Source of the DNA: Suilimivivens sp964571145
Lineage (GTDB): Bacteria; Bacillota; Clostridia; Lachnospirales; Lachnospiraceae
Direction: 5' to 3'
Length of the DNA: 13,844 nucleotides
Assembly (NCBI GenBank): GCA_964571145.1
Contig: CAZNAP010000060.1
Span: 1-13,844 of the forward strand
Below are positions 12,862 through 13,844 of the stretch, one piece after another. Positions within the stretch are counted from its first letter, which is position 1. Each line of letters opens with the position of its first letter. A program made the position numbers and the translations under genes. The notes under the pieces were generated by a model. It did no database searches and had not been told where the DNA came from. It was given only the letters and a program-made list of their open reading frames with translations.

Positions 12862-13092
12862 TCATACTTTGGCGCTCCGGGGCTTGCGGTAAGTTCCGTT
12901 TCTTTCCACAGGTTTTGCCCTGCGTGTGCATTTGGCGATATATTCCTGAAGGGCTACATCCGTAAAATAGACGCAGCCATTTTCCACATACTGCACATAG
13001 GAAATCAAGCCATTATTTCGCGCTGCATCGAGGGTAGCAATGCTTATCCCTAAAATTTCAGCAGCTTCTTTTCTGGTAATCAGTTTCTCCAT
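12862..13092 (-). CDS. Excisionase-type helix-turn-helix DNA-binding protein
   Basis: A 76-residue basic protein. The segment LITRKEAAEILGISIATLDAARNNGLISYV is a MerR-like winged HTH of the excisionase (HTH_17) family, and a basic tail (RRAKPVERNGTYRKPRSAKV) follows. Such proteins bend DNA next to the attachment site and steer the integrase towards excision. An ideal AAGGAGG stands seven bases before the ATG. It lies 79-87 bases upstream of the integrase start and 71 bases downstream of the toxin stop, with a terminator between toxin and excisionase. The pair may therefore be expressed by readthrough or from a promoter not obvious here. Confidence 0.88.
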   Translation of the reverse strand: MEKLITRKEAAEILGISIATLDAARNNGLISYVQYVENGCVYFTDVALQEYIAKCTRRAKPVERNGTYRKPRSAKV

Positions 13093-13109
13093 GCCGTATC
13101 CTCCTTCTT

Positions 13110-13154
13110 AAAAAAATAGTCAAGGATACCACTTGCTGTAATGGCATCCTTGAC
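13110..13154 (-). terminator. Terminator downstream of the MazF-type toxin
   Basis: Minus strand: GTCAAGGATGCC pairs with the segment ending GGTATCCTTGAC (13154-13143 with 13130-13119, one A-C mismatch). It is followed by TATTTTTTTAAG with a seven-T run at 13116-13110. It separates the toxin from the excisionase. Confidence 0.8.
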
Positions 13155-13163
13155 ATCAAAATC

Positions 13164-13541
13164 TTATTTCTGCGTTCTCAACGCTGTCAGTGAAAGGCTG
13201 ATTGCTAACGCCCTATTGATGAAAAACAGCTCTCTATCTGTGAGCTTCCCTAAGTACCTCTGCACCCGCTGCTTGTCTATGGTAAAAAGCTGTTCCAGCT
13301 GCACTACGGACGGCTTTTTCAGCGCAGCGTTTTTCCTTATAAGAAAATGTGTCGGCTGGTTCAGCTTCTTGTCCGCACGGGATGTAACCGTAGCCACAAT
13401 CAAAGTCGGCGCATGGAAATTGCCGCGATTATTTTGAATGACCACAACAGGACGAACACCGCCCTGCTCAGAACCGAGATACTGTGTCAGGTCGGCATAA
13501 TAAATATCACCTCTGCGATATACCCAATCTTCTCTTATCAT
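13164..13541 (-). CDS. MazF/PemK-family endoribonuclease toxin
   Basis: A 125-residue toxin-family protein. The N-terminal RRGDIYYADLTQYLGSEQGG, then RPVVVIQNNRGN and TLIVATVTSR, are the MazF/PemK beta-barrel motifs. The conserved Arg is in GVRP and the Ser/Thr in the ATVTS strand. VVQLEQLFTIDKQRV and the C-terminal helix complete the fold. Members cut mRNA at short sequence motifs. The frame is open up to 13634, but the ATG at 13541 has a perfect AAAGGAGG eight bases upstream and starts at the usual family position. No recognisable MazE antitoxin lies directly upstream in the window. Solo MazF-like genes are common on Firmicutes integrative elements, and the partner may be elsewhere or beyond the edge. 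Its 5' leader contains a 10-bp GC-rich hairpin. Confidence 0.9.
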   Translation of the reverse strand: MIREDWVYRRGDIYYADLTQYLGSEQGGVRPVVVIQNNRGNFHAPTLIVATVTSRADKKLNQPTHFLIRKNAALKKPSVVQLEQLFTIDKQRVQRYLGKLTDRELFFINRALAISLSLTALRTQK

Positions 13542-13573
13542 TTGCGGTTCCTCCTTTCGTTGGGTATGTACCA

Positions 13574-13597
13574 AAGGGCGGCACGAATGCCGCCCTT
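13574..13597 (-). promoter_or_regulatory. GC-rich hairpin in the toxin leader
   Basis: A perfect 10-bp stem AAGGGCGGCA/TGCCGCCCTT with a 4-base loop (TTCG on the minus strand, a UUCG-type stable tetraloop). It lies 24 bases upstream of the AAAGGAGG site of the toxin gene. Only TTTGG follows, so it is a weak terminator at best. It could be an attenuator, an mRNA-stabilising element or a processing site. Confidence 0.55.
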
Positions 13598-13651
13598 CCT
13601 TATAGTATGTGTGTTTCATATTTGTCCTCGACACCCCTGAAACAAGGAAGC

Positions 13652-13705
13652 CTATTCAGGCTCCATTGGGAAGTCATCAAGCGGCCAGCAGCGAACCGGC
13701 TCCAT
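13652..13705 (-). CDS. Possible 17-residue peptide
   Basis: Minus strand: an ideal GGGGAGG (13722-13716) stands ten bases before the ATG at 13705. The frame encodes MEPVRCWPLDDFPMEPE and stops at TAG (13654-13652). It is acidic and proline-rich, with MEP at both ends. It overlaps the end of the gene entering from the right edge. I do not recognise it; the ribosome binding site is the main support. Confidence 0.4.
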   Translation of the reverse strand: MEPVRCWPLDDFPMEPE

Positions 13706-13844
13706 AGGCGTTCAACCTCCCCATCTTCTTTGTGATCGGGCCGCGAATTACGGAAGTATCATTATTCCTGTCAGGTGTTATCGCCTTATCGGGTGCTACC
13801 CGATATTTACACGCCGGTCGTTCTCGCTCCAACAGTTCAAAATC
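13677..13844 (-). CDS. C-terminal end of an unidentified gene, cut by the window edge
   Basis: Minus strand: an open frame of 55 codons enters from the right edge and ends at TGA (13679-13677). The visible part begins DFELLERERPACKYRV and ends NAYGAGSLLAA; it is basic in the middle and has no motif I can name. Its composition is GC-richer than the left half of the window, like the rest of the integrative-element module. Read together with the small frame starting inside it, it suggests a compact operon leading into the toxin gene. It could be a cargo or conjugation gene of the element. Confidence 0.5.
   Translation of the reverse strand, partial: DFELLERERPACKYRVAPDKAITPDRNNDTSVIRGPITKKMGRLNAYGAGSLLAA

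Overview
The window looks like chromosomal DNA of a low-GC Gram-positive gut anaerobe, most likely a Lachnospiraceae-type Clostridia. The signs are a T-box leader, strong purine-rich ribosome binding sites, an agr-type peptide system with a tiny agrD gene, a GH127 arabinofuranosidase, a ferredoxin-type aldo/keto reductase, and an integrase/excisionase module of the kind found on Firmicutes integrative elements. No rRNA, tRNA or CRISPR array is visible. Most genes lie on the minus strand; only agrBD and an MBL-fold hydrolase read on the plus strand.

Bases 1-300: a complete minus-strand T-box leader (promoter, Stem I, T-box motif, terminator) whose target gene lies beyond the left edge. Specifier and T-box bases both fit tRNA-Asn.

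Bases 300-3220: a peptide-signalling locus. agrB and a 41-codon agrD read rightward, and the predicted signal is a five-residue SFLFF lactone. A small ubiquitin-like (YukD/EsaB-like) protein and a lipoprotein read leftward. The shared intergenic region holds two mirror-image promoters. Each has a pair of direct repeats 21 bp apart (LytTR/AgrA-type geometry) and a -10 box at the same distance. The leftward transcript starts with a strong multi-helix structure. No agrC or agrA is present. An MBL-fold hydrolase follows agrD under its own promoter.

Bases 3220-9700: minus-strand metabolic and housekeeping genes. They are a DUF1062-YkgJ cysteine-cluster pair; a gene-less transcription unit with consensus promoter and terminator; a tightly coupled ogt / GH127 / [4Fe-4S] aldo/keto reductase operon; a dCMP deaminase; and a small membrane protein. 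A G-rich tandem repeat lies in the leader of ogt.

Bases 9700-10290: non-coding DNA crowded with short perfect inverted repeats, a bidirectional terminator and a larger imperfect inverted repeat.

Bases 10290-13844: one end of an integrative element. An intact tyrosine recombinase, an excisionase-type HTH protein, a MazF/PemK toxin without a visible antitoxin and the end of an unidentified gene all read leftward. Next to the intact integrase lies a broken homologue (amber codon plus frameshifting deletion), which suggests successive insertion of related elements at one site.
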